A DNA stretch of 37,814 bases from Spirochaetia bacterium (GTDB lineage Bacteria > Spirochaetota > Spirochaetia > Treponematales > Treponemataceae), in contig CAAGBC010000005.1 in assembly GCA_900767955.1 (NCBI GenBank), positions 1-37,814 on the forward strand, read 5' to 3'. How positions within the stretch are numbered: position 1 is the first letter of the stretch; each line of letters begins with the position of its first letter. A model generated the notes under the pieces. That model saw only the letters and a list, made by a program, of their open reading frames with translations, had not been told where the DNA came from and searched no databases. Of this stretch, positions 17,292-26,358 are shown piece after piece. The translations under genes and the position numbers were made by a program.

Positions 17292-17423
17292 GTGTTGTGT
17301 TTGGGATGATATAACGGCGTTTTAGGGTGACATAACGGCATTCGGGATTACTGTTCAATGTAAATGATATTAACTAGCAAAAAAACATAAACCAATATAT
17401 ATTTATAGGTGGAGGAAATAAGT

Positions 17424-17702
17424 ATGATGTACAATTATATGACCTTAAACGACGGAACAGGAATTGCTCATTCAGAAGTTATTTATAATAACGATGAAGA
17501 AACTGTAAAAGTCTATTTTGAACAACCTGTTGATGGTGGTTTTAATTGTGCAGAATGTTGGTTGCCTACATATTCTTGGACAAAAAAAGAAGGTTTTTCA
17601 AAGGAACAATTAGATTATTTGCAAGAATTTGTAGAAAGCACAGCTCATATTATTATTCAACTTGCTAGATGTGGGGGATTTGATAATGCCTCAAGTCTTT
17701 AA
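17424..17702 (+). CDS. Small conserved protein of unknown function, upstream of DUF4160 gene
   Basis: A 92-residue acidic protein beginning MMYNYMTLNDGTGIAHSE. The start has GGAGG eight bases upstream and is preferred over an in-frame GTG. It contains CAECWLPTYSW and ends FVESTAHIIIQLARCGGFDNA. Similar short proteins (start YNY.TL.D.T.I, middle A.C.LP.Y.W.....GFS) are widespread in gut Firmicutes and usually precede a DUF4160 gene, as here, where the two frames overlap by 17 bases. That pairing resembles toxin-antitoxin or phage-like accessory modules, but no activity is established. It lies between copies of an identical terminator and next to composite repeats, which suggests mobility. Confidence 0.75.
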   Translation: MMYNYMTLNDGTGIAHSEVIYNNDEETVKVYFEQPVDGGFNCAECWLPTYSWTKKEGFSKEQLDYLQEFVESTAHIIIQLARCGGFDNASSL

Positions 17703-17964
17703 AATTGGAAGTTATGTTGTTTTTATTTGGTATGCAGAATCTAATCCGCTAGAACCAATTCATGTGCATGTTAGCGAAGGTGTTCCTTCTGAAAACGCCA
17801 CAAAAATATGGATTACAAAGGAATTAAAAACTTTATTGGCTCATAATAAGTCAAATATTCCATCTCATAAATTAAATTTAATAATGAAAACGATTGAAGC
17901 TCGTGCCTTTGAAATTGTTACCAAATGGAAAGAATATTTTGGTGAAATAAAATTCTATTGTTAA
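17686..17964 (+). CDS. DUF4160 domain protein
   Basis: A 92-residue protein covering the DUF4160 domain (pfam13711) end to end: MPQVFKIGSYVVFIW, then NPLEPIHVHVSEG, ATKIWITKE, IPSHKLNLIMKTIEA, and ending FGEIKFYC. I place the start at the ATG at 17686 because GGGGG stands just before it; an in-frame TTG lies 24 bases upstream. The start is inside the previous gene, so the two are translationally coupled. DUF4160 proteins are commonly paired with DUF2442 or similar small proteins and have been suggested as toxin-antitoxin parts; this is not demonstrated. The stop codon lies within the repeated terminator segment. Confidence 0.85.
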   Translation: MPQVFKIGSYVVFIWYAESNPLEPIHVHVSEGVPSENATKIWITKELKTLLAHNKSNIPSHKLNLIMKTIEARAFEIVTKWKEYFGEIKFYC

Positions 17965-18009
17965 AACCATAATCCCCTTAAAGTCGTAATGATTTTAAGG
18001 GGATTTTTT
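17961..18009 (+). terminator. Intrinsic terminator, second identical copy
   Basis: Identical over 49 bases to 17035-17083, including loop and flanks. Its T-run abuts the stop codon of the convergent vapC gene. Confidence 0.92.
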
Positions 18010-18432
18010 TTACCATTCTTCTAATGGTAGATTGCATTTGTCCTTAAATATCTGAAAGTCTTTTGTGTTTTTTGTCACAAGTATTAAATTGTTAGCTAGT
18101 GCTATTGATGCTATTTGTGTGTCTAGGATAGGTGTAGGGAATCCCATTGGAACTAATTTTTGTGTTAAAGAAGCATTTATAAAAGCGGCGTGTTCATCGT
18201 AGGGAATAATTTTGAATGAAGGTTGAACATAATCAATTAAAAATGAATGTAGATTTTCCTTTTTTCTACTATCTTTTAATAAATTTACACCATTTAATAG
18301 TTCAAACCAAGTGATGCTACTAATAGCACAAGACATTTCATAAAATTCTAAATTTGAAATAACTTTTTCTGAAGGAATTGGTTTTGTAACTTCTGAGATG
18401 ATATTTGTATCTAGCAAATAAATTTCTTTCAA
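18010..18432 (-). CDS. vapC: VapC-type PIN-domain toxin
   Basis: A 140-residue PIN domain protein. The acidic residues expected for metal binding are present: D8 in LLDTNIISE, E44 in ITWFELLNG, D104 or nearby in TPILDTQIASIA, and the final D in VTKNTKDF. VapC toxins are Mg-dependent endoribonucleases that cut tRNA or rRNA. The gene overlaps the antitoxin gene by four bases (ATGA), the usual coupling, and the antitoxin comes first. Length is typical. Its stop codon touches the T-run of the convergent DUF4160 terminator. Confidence 0.92.
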   Translation of the reverse strand: MKEIYLLDTNIISEVTKPIPSEKVISNLEFYEMSCAISSITWFELLNGVNLLKDSRKKENLHSFLIDYVQPSFKIIPYDEHAAFINASLTQKLVPMGFPTPILDTQIASIALANNLILVTKNTKDFQIFKDKCNLPLEEW

Positions 18433-18713
18433 AATATTTTTTCATCCTTATCAAGAATTTCTTTATTGCGAGCTAAATTTCTTTCAAAGTTTTCATAATC
18501 AGACTGATTAAGACCACCTGTTTTTTCTTTCCATTTGTTAACTTGTTCAATAAAAGAAGGGCGATAATTTTTTTTCAACTGATTATATTCATCAATTCCT
18601 ATTATTACAGCACTGGTTTTTCCGTGTTTTGTGATTTCAATAACATTTCCATTTTCCGCGAAAGTAACATATTCACTAAATTTTGCTTTTATGTCAAAAA
18701 GTGGTGCTGTCAT
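18429..18713 (-). CDS. Phd/YefM-family antitoxin
   Basis: A 94-residue protein. Residues 1-50 form the Phd/YefM DNA-binding fold (FDIKAKFSEYVTFAENGNVIEITKHGKTSAVIIGIDEYNQLKK). The C-terminal 40 residues are charged and would wrap around the toxin; LNQSDYENFERN is typical of partners of VapC. It has a strong AGGAGG site. Such antitoxins repress their own promoter, and a palindrome overlaps the -10 box here (18746-18760). Confidence 0.9.
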   Translation of the reverse strand: MTAPLFDIKAKFSEYVTFAENGNVIEITKHGKTSAVIIGIDEYNQLKKNYRPSFIEQVNKWKEKTGGLNQSDYENFERNLARNKEILDKDEKIF

Positions 18714-18745
18714 ATAAACCTCCTATGTTTAAGTTTAATATAGTT

Positions 18746-18776
18746 ATATGATAGTCATATTTATAAAGAATGTCAA
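18746..18776 (-). promoter_or_regulatory. Promoter and operator of the toxin-antitoxin operon
   Basis: On the minus strand: a perfect TTGACA (18776-18771), 17 bases, and TATCAT (18753-18748). The palindrome ATATGA-TAG-TCATAT (18746-18760) covers the -10 box, which is where a Phd-type antitoxin would bind to repress. Confidence 0.7.
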
Positions 18777-18790
18777 ATTTAATTGTATGT

Positions 18791-18957
18791 TGTACGGAAT
18801 TTCCACGCGGATTTGCTCAGGACTAACATCCTTCGCGATGGTTTTGAAAAAAGTAAGTGAGTTCCGTTAGGAACGAACAAATCTGTGTGGAGAAAAAAAG
18901 TTTATTTTTACATCCAGAATTACTAACCGTCATCCTGAATTTAATTCAGGATCTCAC
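18791..18957. repeat. Composite repeat, copy C
   Basis: Terminal arms at 18803-18815 and 18878-18890 with the same spacing as the other copies, an A-run linker, and a perfect dispersed palindrome (18929-18956). It shares the leading TTGTACGGAATT with copy A but not with copy B. Together with the two flanking promoters it fills the gap between the toxin-antitoxin operon and the debranching gene. Confidence 0.85.
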
Positions 18958-18996
18958 TTCATTACAAAAATCACTTGCACTCTTACAAAAATGTTC

Positions 18997-19025
18997 TTGA
19001 AGTTTGCATAATCATAAGTTATTCT
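18997..19025 (+). promoter_or_regulatory. Promoter for a probably leaderless debranching-enzyme mRNA
   Basis: TTGAAG (18997-19002), 17 bases, TATTCT (19020-19025). The -10 ends seven bases before the ATG at 19033, with no ribosome binding site. Confidence 0.6.
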
Positions 19026-19032
19026 ATTAGTT

Positions 19033-22000
19033 ATGAATATTAGAATTTTGCCTAACTCACAGCGCCGAATGGCTTGGACAGACCGTAAAGACGGATATCT
19101 TGAACTTCTTTTTACTGAAGAAAATGTAAAAAATGGGTATTACCGTGGAAATCGAAAACTTTTAAGTAGTTTTGCTGCTAATGGACATTCTTGGTCACAA
19201 GCAAAATATGTTGATGTTTATCCTGAAGGATTTAGAGCAAATTTTTCAAAATTTACGCTTGATGTTTCTTTGATTATAGATGAACAAGCATTGTTCGTTG
19301 CTTCCGCAGAAAATGTTGGTTTGTTGGGAATTGGTTCCGAAAAATTATCTTACTTGGTTCAGTCAGAAGATGATGAACAAAAATCTGAACCTGCTGAAAA
19401 AGCAAAATGGAATTTATCACATGTTGATGGATGTATAGTTTTAAGTTGTGAACGCGGTGTAGCAATTGCTGCCGATTTTGATTTTTATTACAGCGAAAAC
19501 GAAGATAATATTCAGTTGTATGTTGCAGATAAATCATCTATTACAATTTCAGATAAGCCTTTTGAATCAAAAGGTTGGTATATCGCTTTTGAAAATGACG
19601 AAAAATCTTCTATAGAAAAGGCTGTTCGTCTTGTAAAAGAAAATGCAGAAGCTATTCATTGTAAAAAGGTAAAAGATTTCTTAGACAAAGTAAAAATTGA
19701 TTCTGGTAGCAAAGATTTTGATAAAGCAGTCGCATGGGCAAGATTTAGCGGTTGGCTTTTGGCTACAAAAGATCATGATACAAATTACAGAGGAATTTGG
19801 GCTGGGCTTCCTTGGTTCAGAGACAATTGGGGAAGAGATACATTTATTGCAATTTCTGGAATTTTACTTGCATCTGGATGTTTTGATGAAGCAAAAGATG
19901 TTCTTTTAGGGTTTGCAGGATTCCAGGATTTAAAAGAAGGCAGCGAAACTTACGGAAGAATTCCAAATCGTTACAGAAATGAAAATGATGTAATTTACAA
20001 CACAGTAGACGGAACTTTGTGGTTTGTTCGTGCGTTGTGGGAATATGTTCAGTATTCTGGGGACGAAGAAATTCTTTCACAACTTGTTAATACTGTGGAA
20101 ATTGGCCTTGATGCAGATATGAAACGCACTGACCATCACGGATTTTTAACTCACGGGGATGCAGACACTTGGATGGACGCTCGTATTCGTGGGGAAGAAC
20201 CTTGGTCTGCACGCGGAGATAGAGCTAACGATATTCAGGCATTGTGGTTTACAGCGTTAAGAATTGGTGCATTCATTATGAATAAGTTTGGAAAAACTGA
20301 AAAAGCAAATGAATACGCAGCAATGGCAGAAAAGGTGAGACTTTCATTTACTGAATATTTCTGGAGTAAAACTTATAACGCAATGGCTGATTGTCTTCCT
20401 CCTGGAGGATATGGTGAATGGGTAAAAGATATGCGTGTTCGCCCAAATCAACTTTTTGTTTTGACAGTTCCTTCTGTTTTGCCTGTTGGAAAAATCAATG
20501 AATTTATTTCATCAGAAATTTATTCAAAAGTATTAGAAAATGTAAATCGCGAACTTATTAATCCTTTTGGATTGTATTCTTTAAGTCCAGAAGATCCTAT
20601 TTTCCATCCAAAGCATGAATATCCAGAGTTTTATCACAAGGATGCAGCTTATCACAATGGAACAATTTGGGAATGGAATACTGGTGCGTATATTTCTGCT
20701 AGTGCAAATAATTCTGCTTTTAATTTAGCTGAAAATGCTACTTCAATTTTGAAAAATTACGCAAAAATGATTTTGGATTGGGGATGTGCTGGTTCTATTA
20801 GTGAAAATATTCATGCGGAACCTGATTCTGACGGAAATCCAATTCTTTCTGGAACTTTCTCTCAGGCTTGGAGTGTTTCTGAATTTGTAAGAAATATTTT
20901 CCAAGATGTAGTAGGTTTTGTTCCTCGTTTGGCAGAAGGAAAAATTTGCATTAATCCAAAATTGCCTGCAAATTGCAAAAATTGGAAAGCAACAATTCCT
21001 TTTGGAAAAAATTGGGAACTTAATGTTTCTATAAAAGCAGTTAATTCTGTTTATGAATGTGAAGTTTTATGGAATACAAATAATTGTGAAAATGTTCCAG
21101 AATTGTTAATTAACGAGTTGGAACTTGTTCCAAATAAAGTGTGTAAACTTTCTATTTCAAAAGATGTTGAAGTAAAATCAAAGAAATCTTTTGATATTTT
21201 TGAAGTTCCAAAAAAATGGATTACACAAGGTTTTGAAAAACATAATTTACGCAATGAATGGCTTGGTTCAATTCACGGTGAAGATTACTTAGAAAAATTA
21301 ATTTTAAGCAAGCGAATGTTAAGCCAAACAAGTGGAACTCAAAATGCTGGTGCCCTTGAATGGTATTTTGATTCTGATGATTTTAAGAAAAAATATATTA
21401 CAGATTTAGATTTGGGTGCTTTGTATTCAAAACGAAAAACTACTTTTAGAGTTTGGGCTCCAACTGCAAGAAATGTGGAACTTGTTCTTTTTGAAGATGG
21501 AACTAATTCTGCTGAAAAATCTGTAATTCAAATGAAACGCCGCCAAGATAAGGCTGGTTTAGGAGTTTGGGAAGTTTCTGTTTCTGGTGATTTGCACGGA
21601 ACTTATTATCAATATAGAGTTCATGTTCACGGAATTATTGGTGATTCAGCAGATCCTTATGCAAAAGCATGTGGTGTAAACGGTAATCGTTCAATGGTTG
21701 TGGATATGGCAAGAACTAATCCAGTTGATTGGGAAAAAGTTCATTTGCCTGTTGTAAAATCTCCTAGCGATGTAATTGCTTATGAAGCTCATATTGCTGA
21801 TGTTACTTCAAGTCCAACATGGAATGGAAGTGATGCAGTTCGTCGTACTTATGAAGGCGTTGTTGAACCTGGAACAAGTTATGAAGGCGTTCCAACTGGT
21901 TTTGACCATATTTGTAGCATGGGTGTAACTCATGTTCAGTTGTTGCCGATTTTTGATTTTAGAACTGTAGATGAAACACGATTAAATGATGATTCTTATG

Positions 22001-23400
22001 CTCAGCAAACAAAATTTGGTTTATTCAATTGGGGATATGACCCACAGAATTATGGTGTTCCAGAAGGTTCTTATTGTTCTGACCCTTACAATGGTGAAGT
22101 TCGCATTCGTGAATTAAAAAATCTTGTCAAAGGCTTTGCAAACAAAGGAATTGGCGTAATTCAGGATGTTGTTTTTAATCATGTAAAAGATGGAACTTAT
22201 CAAGCATTGGGAATGACTGTTCCTGGATATTTCTTCCGCGTTGATGGATATTCTGGTGCTGGTGAAGATACTGCAAGTGAAAAAGAAATGTTCCGTAAGT
22301 ATATGGTTGATATGCTTTCATTCTGGCTAAAAGAATATAAACTTTGTGGATTTAGATTTGATTTAATGGGTCTTCATGATGTTATCACAATGAATGAAAT
22401 TCGCAAGGAATTGAAAAAGATTAAAAACGATGTGCTAATTTATGGCGAAGGTTGGGATATGTACAGAGCTGGAAAAATGGTTGCAGCAAGTATGTGTAAT
22501 TCCAAAGATATGCCTGGCGTTGGTTTATTTAATGATGCGATTCGTTGTGGAATTAAAGGTCCTGTTTTTGATGATTTTGCACCAGGATTTATTCATGATG
22601 GAAGTAAGCGTGAAACAATTAAATTCGGAATTGTGGGTGCAACAGAGCACGCTCAAGTTGATAATACAAAAGTTGAATTAACAGCTTGCCCAACTGCTTG
22701 GAGTGATAATCCTTGGATTTCTGTAAATTACACAGAAATTCACGATAATATTACACTTCATGACAAGCTTGAACTTGTAGAACCTGGCAAAGATAATTCT
22801 TATTATGAGCAAATGCAAAAAATGGCAATTTCATTGTTTATGCTTGCAGAAGGTATGCCAATTTTACACGCGGGAATGGAATTTATGCGTACAAAAGAAG
22901 TTCCTGCTGATATTTTGGCAAATGACCAGCCTCTTTATGATTTGGCTTGGCTTCCTGATAATTCAAAAGCATTTATGAGAAATTCTTACAACATTTGTGA
23001 CAGAATTAATTGTCTTGATTGGGAGCGTTGTGCAAAAGAACAAAATGTTGTTCAGTATGTAAGAGATTTGATTCAGCTTAGAAAAAATCATAAAGCATTC
23101 AGATTAAGTACAAGCAAAGAAGTGCAAGAAGTTGTTCATTTTATGGATAATGATGCAGCAAAACTTCCAGAAAAATTGTTTGCGTGGGAACTTGATGGAA
23201 CAAAATGTGGAGATAGTTGCAATAAAATTGTTATTATTGCAAATCCTACAGATGAAGCAGTTCCTTTTGTTGTGCCAGAAACAGGAAATTATCATTTAAT
23301 CACAGATGGAATTGAATTCTGTAAGGACGATAAGATTGTTCCTAACGAAACTTCTGTTATGGTAAAACCAAAAACAGTTGTAGTTGTTGCAGAGTTTTAA
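19033..23400 (+). CDS. Bifunctional debranching enzyme: amylo-alpha-1,6-glucosidase fused to type I pullulanase
   Basis: A 1455-residue protein with no signal peptide, so cytoplasmic. Residues about 1-720 match the glycogen-debranching glucosidase family (GH133-like): LPWFRDNWGRDTFIAISG around 259-276, and YHNGTIWEWNTGAYI around 540-554. Residues about 735-1455 are a complete type I pullulanase. It has a CBM48-like beta-domain (TTFRVWAPTARNVELVLFE, from about 801), FNWGYDPQNYGVPEGSY (the pullulanase signature), DVVFNHV, the nucleophile D1110 in GFRFDLMG, the acid/base E1139 in YGEGW, and D1238 in EIHDN. Both halves cleave alpha-1,6 branches but normally come from separate genes. The predicted role is to debranch glycogen or imported maltodextrins. 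One continuous frame crosses the junction. Confidence 0.9.
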   Translation: MNIRILPNSQRRMAWTDRKDGYLELLFTEENVKNGYYRGNRKLLSSFAANGHSWSQAKYVDVYPEGFRANFSKFTLDVSLIIDEQALFVASAENVGLLGIGSEKLSYLVQSEDDEQKSEPAEKAKWNLSHVDGCIVLSCERGVAIAADFDFYYSENEDNIQLYVADKSSITISDKPFESKGWYIAFENDEKSSIEKAVRLVKENAEAIHCKKVKDFLDKVKIDSGSKDFDKAVAWARFSGWLLATKDHDTNYRGIWAGLPWFRDNWGRDTFIAISGILLASGCFDEAKDVLLGFAGFQDLKEGSETYGRIPNRYRNENDVIYNTVDGTLWFVRALWEYVQYSGDEEILSQLVNTVEIGLDADMKRTDHHGFLTHGDADTWMDARIRGEEPWSARGDRANDIQALWFTALRIGAFIMNKFGKTEKANEYAAMAEKVRLSFTEYFWSKTYNAMADCLPPGGYGEWVKDMRVRPNQLFVLTVPSVLPVGKINEFISSEIYSKVLENVNRELINPFGLYSLSPEDPIFHPKHEYPEFYHKDAAYHNGTIWEWNTGAYISASANNSAFNLAENATSILKNYAKMILDWGCAGSISENIHAEPDSDGNPILSGTFSQAWSVSEFVRNIFQDVVGFVPRLAEGKICINPKLPANCKNWKATIPFGKNWELNVSIKAVNSVYECEVLWNTNNCENVPELLINELELVPNKVCKLSISKDVEVKSKKSFDIFEVPKKWITQGFEKHNLRNEWLGSIHGEDYLEKLILSKRMLSQTSGTQNAGALEWYFDSDDFKKKYITDLDLGALYSKRKTTFRVWAPTARNVELVLFEDGTNSAEKSVIQMKRRQDKAGLGVWEVSVSGDLHGTYYQYRVHVHGIIGDSADPYAKACGVNGNRSMVVDMARTNPVDWEKVHLPVVKSPSDVIAYEAHIADVTSSPTWNGSDAVRRTYEGVVEPGTSYEGVPTGFDHICSMGVTHVQLLPIFDFRTVDETRLNDDSYAQQTKFGLFNWGYDPQNYGVPEGSYCSDPYNGEVRIRELKNLVKGFANKGIGVIQDVVFNHVKDGTYQALGMTVPGYFFRVDGYSGAGEDTASEKEMFRKYMVDMLSFWLKEYKLCGFRFDLMGLHDVITMNEIRKELKKIKNDVLIYGEGWDMYRAGKMVAASMCNSKDMPGVGLFNDAIRCGIKGPVFDDFAPGFIHDGSKRETIKFGIVGATEHAQVDNTKVELTACPTAWSDNPWISVNYTEIHDNITLHDKLELVEPGKDNSYYEQMQKMAISLFMLAEGMPILHAGMEFMRTKEVPADILANDQPLYDLAWLPDNSKAFMRNSYNICDRINCLDWERCAKEQNVVQYVRDLIQLRKNHKAFRLSTSKEVQEVVHFMDNDAAKLPEKLFAWELDGTKCGDSCNKIVIIANPTDEAVPFVVPETGNYHLITDGIEFCKDDKIVPNETSVMVKPKTVVVVAEF

Positions 23401-23458
23401 AGAAAAGATATTTTTTTACCGATAATAAGTAAAATAATCTTTTATTTGGGATAATTAA

Positions 23459-24415
23459 ATGAAAAAAAATATTAAAAATATTACTCTTAAATTTTTGTGT
23501 TTATGTGCATTTGTATTTTCATTGATTTCTTGTAAGGAAGTAAGTGAAGATGGAAACAAACCAGCTTTAAATGTAAAAGGCGATTCAATTATTGTTTCTT
23601 TTGCTGTTGATGAAAAAGCAAAGTATGTAAATATTTTCAGAAGAGAAGCTGATCTTACTGGTGATGAACCTGTATATGGAAAGGTATTAAACATTGGACA
23701 AGTTATTCCTAAGAAAAATCAAGAAACAGCTTTTACTTTTGAAGATGCTTTGATATATAAAGGCGCAAATTATCAATATTGTGTTAGATATTGTATGGGT
23801 GATTATTACTATCTATCTAATTGGTCAGATATAAAAAGTAATGATGATTTTGGGTTTGATAATGAATCTCAAATTAAACCTGATGTTGGTAGTTGCTACT
23901 TGCAATATAATTCAGCAACATCATCCCTTGTGTTAGTGGGTGGCGATATTGATGCAATAAAAGGTGTTCCTGCTTTAATTTTTAGTTATAAAGATAAAGA
24001 AACTACTGTATCAAGAGTTTTTGCTCTTCCAATACAAGAAGAAATAGTAGATCCTGCTATTAAAAGAATACTAAAAGAAGAAACTGTAATTGATTTGCGT
24101 TCTTTATTAACTGCTGATTTCTTTTCAAAAGAAATTACATTAGATGGTTTTACTGGTGAAGATGTAACAGAAGGTGGAACTGATTTAAACGACCCTGAAA
24201 AAAAGGTTGTTTATTATGAAAAAGTTTTCTGGACTCTTCCTGCTGCAATAGAAGTAAGAGATGCAAATGGAACTGTTGAATCTATAAAAATTGATATTAA
24301 TAATGCAGATAATGGACATGATTACTCTTTTGAAGGAATTGAAAATCCAATATCTGAAAATATTAATTCAATAGATTCCCAAATTACTTCAAAAGAATAT
24401 TTTGTTAGTAAATAA
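23459..24415 (+). CDS. Lipoprotein of unknown function
   Basis: A 318-residue protein with a clear lipoprotein signal: MKKNIKNITLKF, a hydrophobic core, and lipobox SLISC (Cys25). The mature part looks like a single all-beta domain (about 30-130, possibly fibronectin-like: SIIVSFAVDEKAKYVNIFRRE, then YQYCVRYCMGDYYYLSNWSD) followed by a region I cannot place. The last 40 residues are polar. I recognise no family. It follows the debranching gene by 58 bases and converges on the TetR gene, seven bases apart with no visible terminator. Likely periplasmic or surface exposed. Confidence 0.75.
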   Translation: MKKNIKNITLKFLCLCAFVFSLISCKEVSEDGNKPALNVKGDSIIVSFAVDEKAKYVNIFRREADLTGDEPVYGKVLNIGQVIPKKNQETAFTFEDALIYKGANYQYCVRYCMGDYYYLSNWSDIKSNDDFGFDNESQIKPDVGSCYLQYNSATSSLVLVGGDIDAIKGVPALIFSYKDKETTVSRVFALPIQEEIVDPAIKRILKEETVIDLRSLLTADFFSKEITLDGFTGEDVTEGGTDLNDPEKKVVYYEKVFWTLPAAIEVRDANGTVESIKIDINNADNGHDYSFEGIENPISENINSIDSQITSKEYFVSK

Positions 24416-24422
24416 AAGTAAC

Positions 24423-25016
24423 TTATTTTTTTAATTTATTAATTGCAAGGTCAATCGCACCGTAGACTTCATCTATGCTAGATTGGCCTAAAACTGCGAT
24501 TCTAAAAATTGCTGATTCAATTAAACCGTAAAGAAGTTCATTTGTATCTTTTATATTTACATTGTTAAATTCATTACTGTTATTTCCGCGGATGATAAGC
24601 AAAGATATTAAATGTCTTAATCTTATTACTCTGCGTCTTACTCGTTCAGCAGGATTAATTCCTGATTTTTGTAATGTCAAAAGATAAGAAAGAACAACAT
24701 TAAATAATTTGTGGTTTTCCTTACATTCATCTAAAACTAAAAACATCATTTTTCTTAAACAATCAGAAGCATTTAATTCTTTGTTCTGAATGAATTCCAT
24801 TAATTGTACTTCAATTCCTGCTGTTAATTGTTTAATACTCCAAATGAATATTTCTCGTTTGTTTTTAAAATAAATGTATAAAGTTGTACGAGTTATACCG
24901 CATCTGTCAGCGATTTTTTGAAATGTAACATCTTCATAGCCTTCTTCCATAAAAACATCTAATGCCTTTTGGAGAATTTCGTGTTTTCTTTTTTCGTGTT
25001 CAACAATTGTTGCCAT
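24423..25016 (-). CDS. TetR/AcrR-family transcriptional regulator
   Basis: A 197-residue regulator. Residues about 9-55 form the TetR helix-turn-helix: HEILQKALDVFMEEGYEDVT, then FQKIADRCGITRTTLYIYFKNK. The rest is an all-helical ligand-binding and dimerisation domain with no recognisable specificity. The start has GGAG in the 11-base gap after the upstream methyltransferase gene, so the two are very probably one operon. No obvious operator palindrome is visible in the promoter of that operon. Target and ligand unknown. Confidence 0.88.
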   Translation of the reverse strand: MATIVEHEKRKHEILQKALDVFMEEGYEDVTFQKIADRCGITRTTLYIYFKNKREIFIWSIKQLTAGIEVQLMEFIQNKELNASDCLRKMMFLVLDECKENHKLFNVVLSYLLTLQKSGINPAERVRRRVIRLRHLISLLIIRGNNSNEFNNVNIKDTNELLYGLIESAIFRIAVLGQSSIDEVYGAIDLAINKLKK

Positions 25017-25027
25017 AATTACTCCGA

Positions 25028-26236
25028 TTAAAATTTTATGACTTTTTTGTTATTTTTTTTATTATTTTTTGCAGAATTATCGTTTAGATACATATAAAAA
25101 GTTGTATCTAAGTTTCCTGCTTTTATATCTTTTAGTAGTGTTGCGTATTTTCCAAAACATTCTTGGAATTTTTTGTGAGAAGTAATAATTCCCATTTCCC
25201 AATTTTTGAAATTTTGTGGAAGATACTGCATTTGTGTGTATAATTTTTCTGCTTCTTCTTCGTCACCAATGCGTTCTCCGTAAGGTGGATTACATAAAAG
25301 AAGTCCTGTTTCGTAAGGAGCAGATAATTCATCAAAACTTGCCTGAACAAAATCTGGACGAATGATTTTTGCATCGCTTCCGATTGATTGCAATGCGCGA
25401 CCTGCTGTAACACAAGCGTATTCTGCGTTTTTGCGGCTTCTTTCCACAGCGGCAGGGTCTATATCTGAACCTGTAATTCTTACTTCAACATCTGGGCGAA
25501 TTTTTTCTGCTTCAATTCGTTTGATTTCGGCAGCACGATTGGCGTTAAATATTGGAAGAGATTCCAATGCAAAGCGTCTGCCAAATCCAGGTGCAACATT
25601 GTATGCGTATAAAGCTGCTTCAATAACGATTGTTCCAGAACCACAGAAAGGATCGTGTAAAGGAGTTTTTCTTCGCCACATCATTTCTTGAAGTAAAACA
25701 GAAGCGACTGTTTCGCGTAGTGGAGCAATTCCTCCATCAACTCTGTAGCCGCGTTTGTGAAGAGGAAGCCCTGATAAATCTAGCAAAATTAAAGCAACAT
25801 TTTCATCCATGTAAACACGAATGTTTGCTTCTGCACCTGTTTCTGGAAGTGTTGTCATGTGCCAACGGTCGCCAAGTTTTTTGTAAATTGCTTTTTGAAC
25901 CATTCCCTGGATGCTGTGTTCAGAATTAAGTTTGCTTTTGTAACAACGAACTTTATCAACAATTACTTTTGTATCTTTTCGTAAAAAGTCTTGCCAATTA
26001 ATGGAATAAACTCCATCAAAAAGTTGGTCAAAGTTTTCGGCATTGTAACAAGCCATTTGTAAAAAAATTCTATCAGCTGTTCTTAAGCATAAGTTTGAGC
26101 GGAATAATGAATCGTCGTCGCCTTCAAAAAAAACGCGTCCTGGTTTGTTTCCTTTGAGTTTGTATCCTAAGTGTTTGATTTCATTTCCGAGTATTTTTTC
26201 TGCACCAACTGCGCAAAGTGCTACAAGTGTATTCAT
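25028..26236 (-). CDS. THUMP-domain class I rRNA methyltransferase (RlmL-like)
   Basis: A 402-residue enzyme. Residues 1-160 include the ferredoxin-like/THUMP RNA-binding part; residues 160-380 form a Rossmann SAM methyltransferase. Motif I is DPFCGSGT (195-202) and the catalytic NPPYGER lies at 316-322, typical of N2-guanine methylation. It resembles the N-terminal part of E. coli RlmL (23S rRNA m2G2445) and the YpsC group, and lacks the second methyltransferase (RlmK) domain. The C-terminus is a lysine/asparagine-rich tail. It is followed by the TetR gene 11 bases away. Confidence 0.9.
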   Translation of the reverse strand: MNTLVALCAVGAEKILGNEIKHLGYKLKGNKPGRVFFEGDDDSLFRSNLCLRTADRIFLQMACYNAENFDQLFDGVYSINWQDFLRKDTKVIVDKVRCYKSKLNSEHSIQGMVQKAIYKKLGDRWHMTTLPETGAEANIRVYMDENVALILLDLSGLPLHKRGYRVDGGIAPLRETVASVLLQEMMWRRKTPLHDPFCGSGTIVIEAALYAYNVAPGFGRRFALESLPIFNANRAAEIKRIEAEKIRPDVEVRITGSDIDPAAVERSRKNAEYACVTAGRALQSIGSDAKIIRPDFVQASFDELSAPYETGLLLCNPPYGERIGDEEEAEKLYTQMQYLPQNFKNWEMGIITSHKKFQECFGKYATLLKDIKAGNLDTTFYMYLNDNSAKNNKKNNKKVIKF

Positions 26237-26242
26237 AGTAAC

Positions 26243-26271
26243 AAATTAACATTTTTACATTATTTGTTCAA
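26243..26271 (-). promoter_or_regulatory. Promoter for a probably leaderless methyltransferase mRNA
   Basis: On the minus strand TTGAAC (26271-26266), 17 bases, TAATTT (26248-26243), then six bases to the ATG at 26236. No ribosome binding site. Confidence 0.6.
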
Positions 26272-26358
26272 TTGTAATCAAAAAATGAAATTATGAATTC
26301 TGTGATGTGTATAATGGTTTTAAGAATTGACAAATTTAAAAATCGTGTCAAAATTGTA

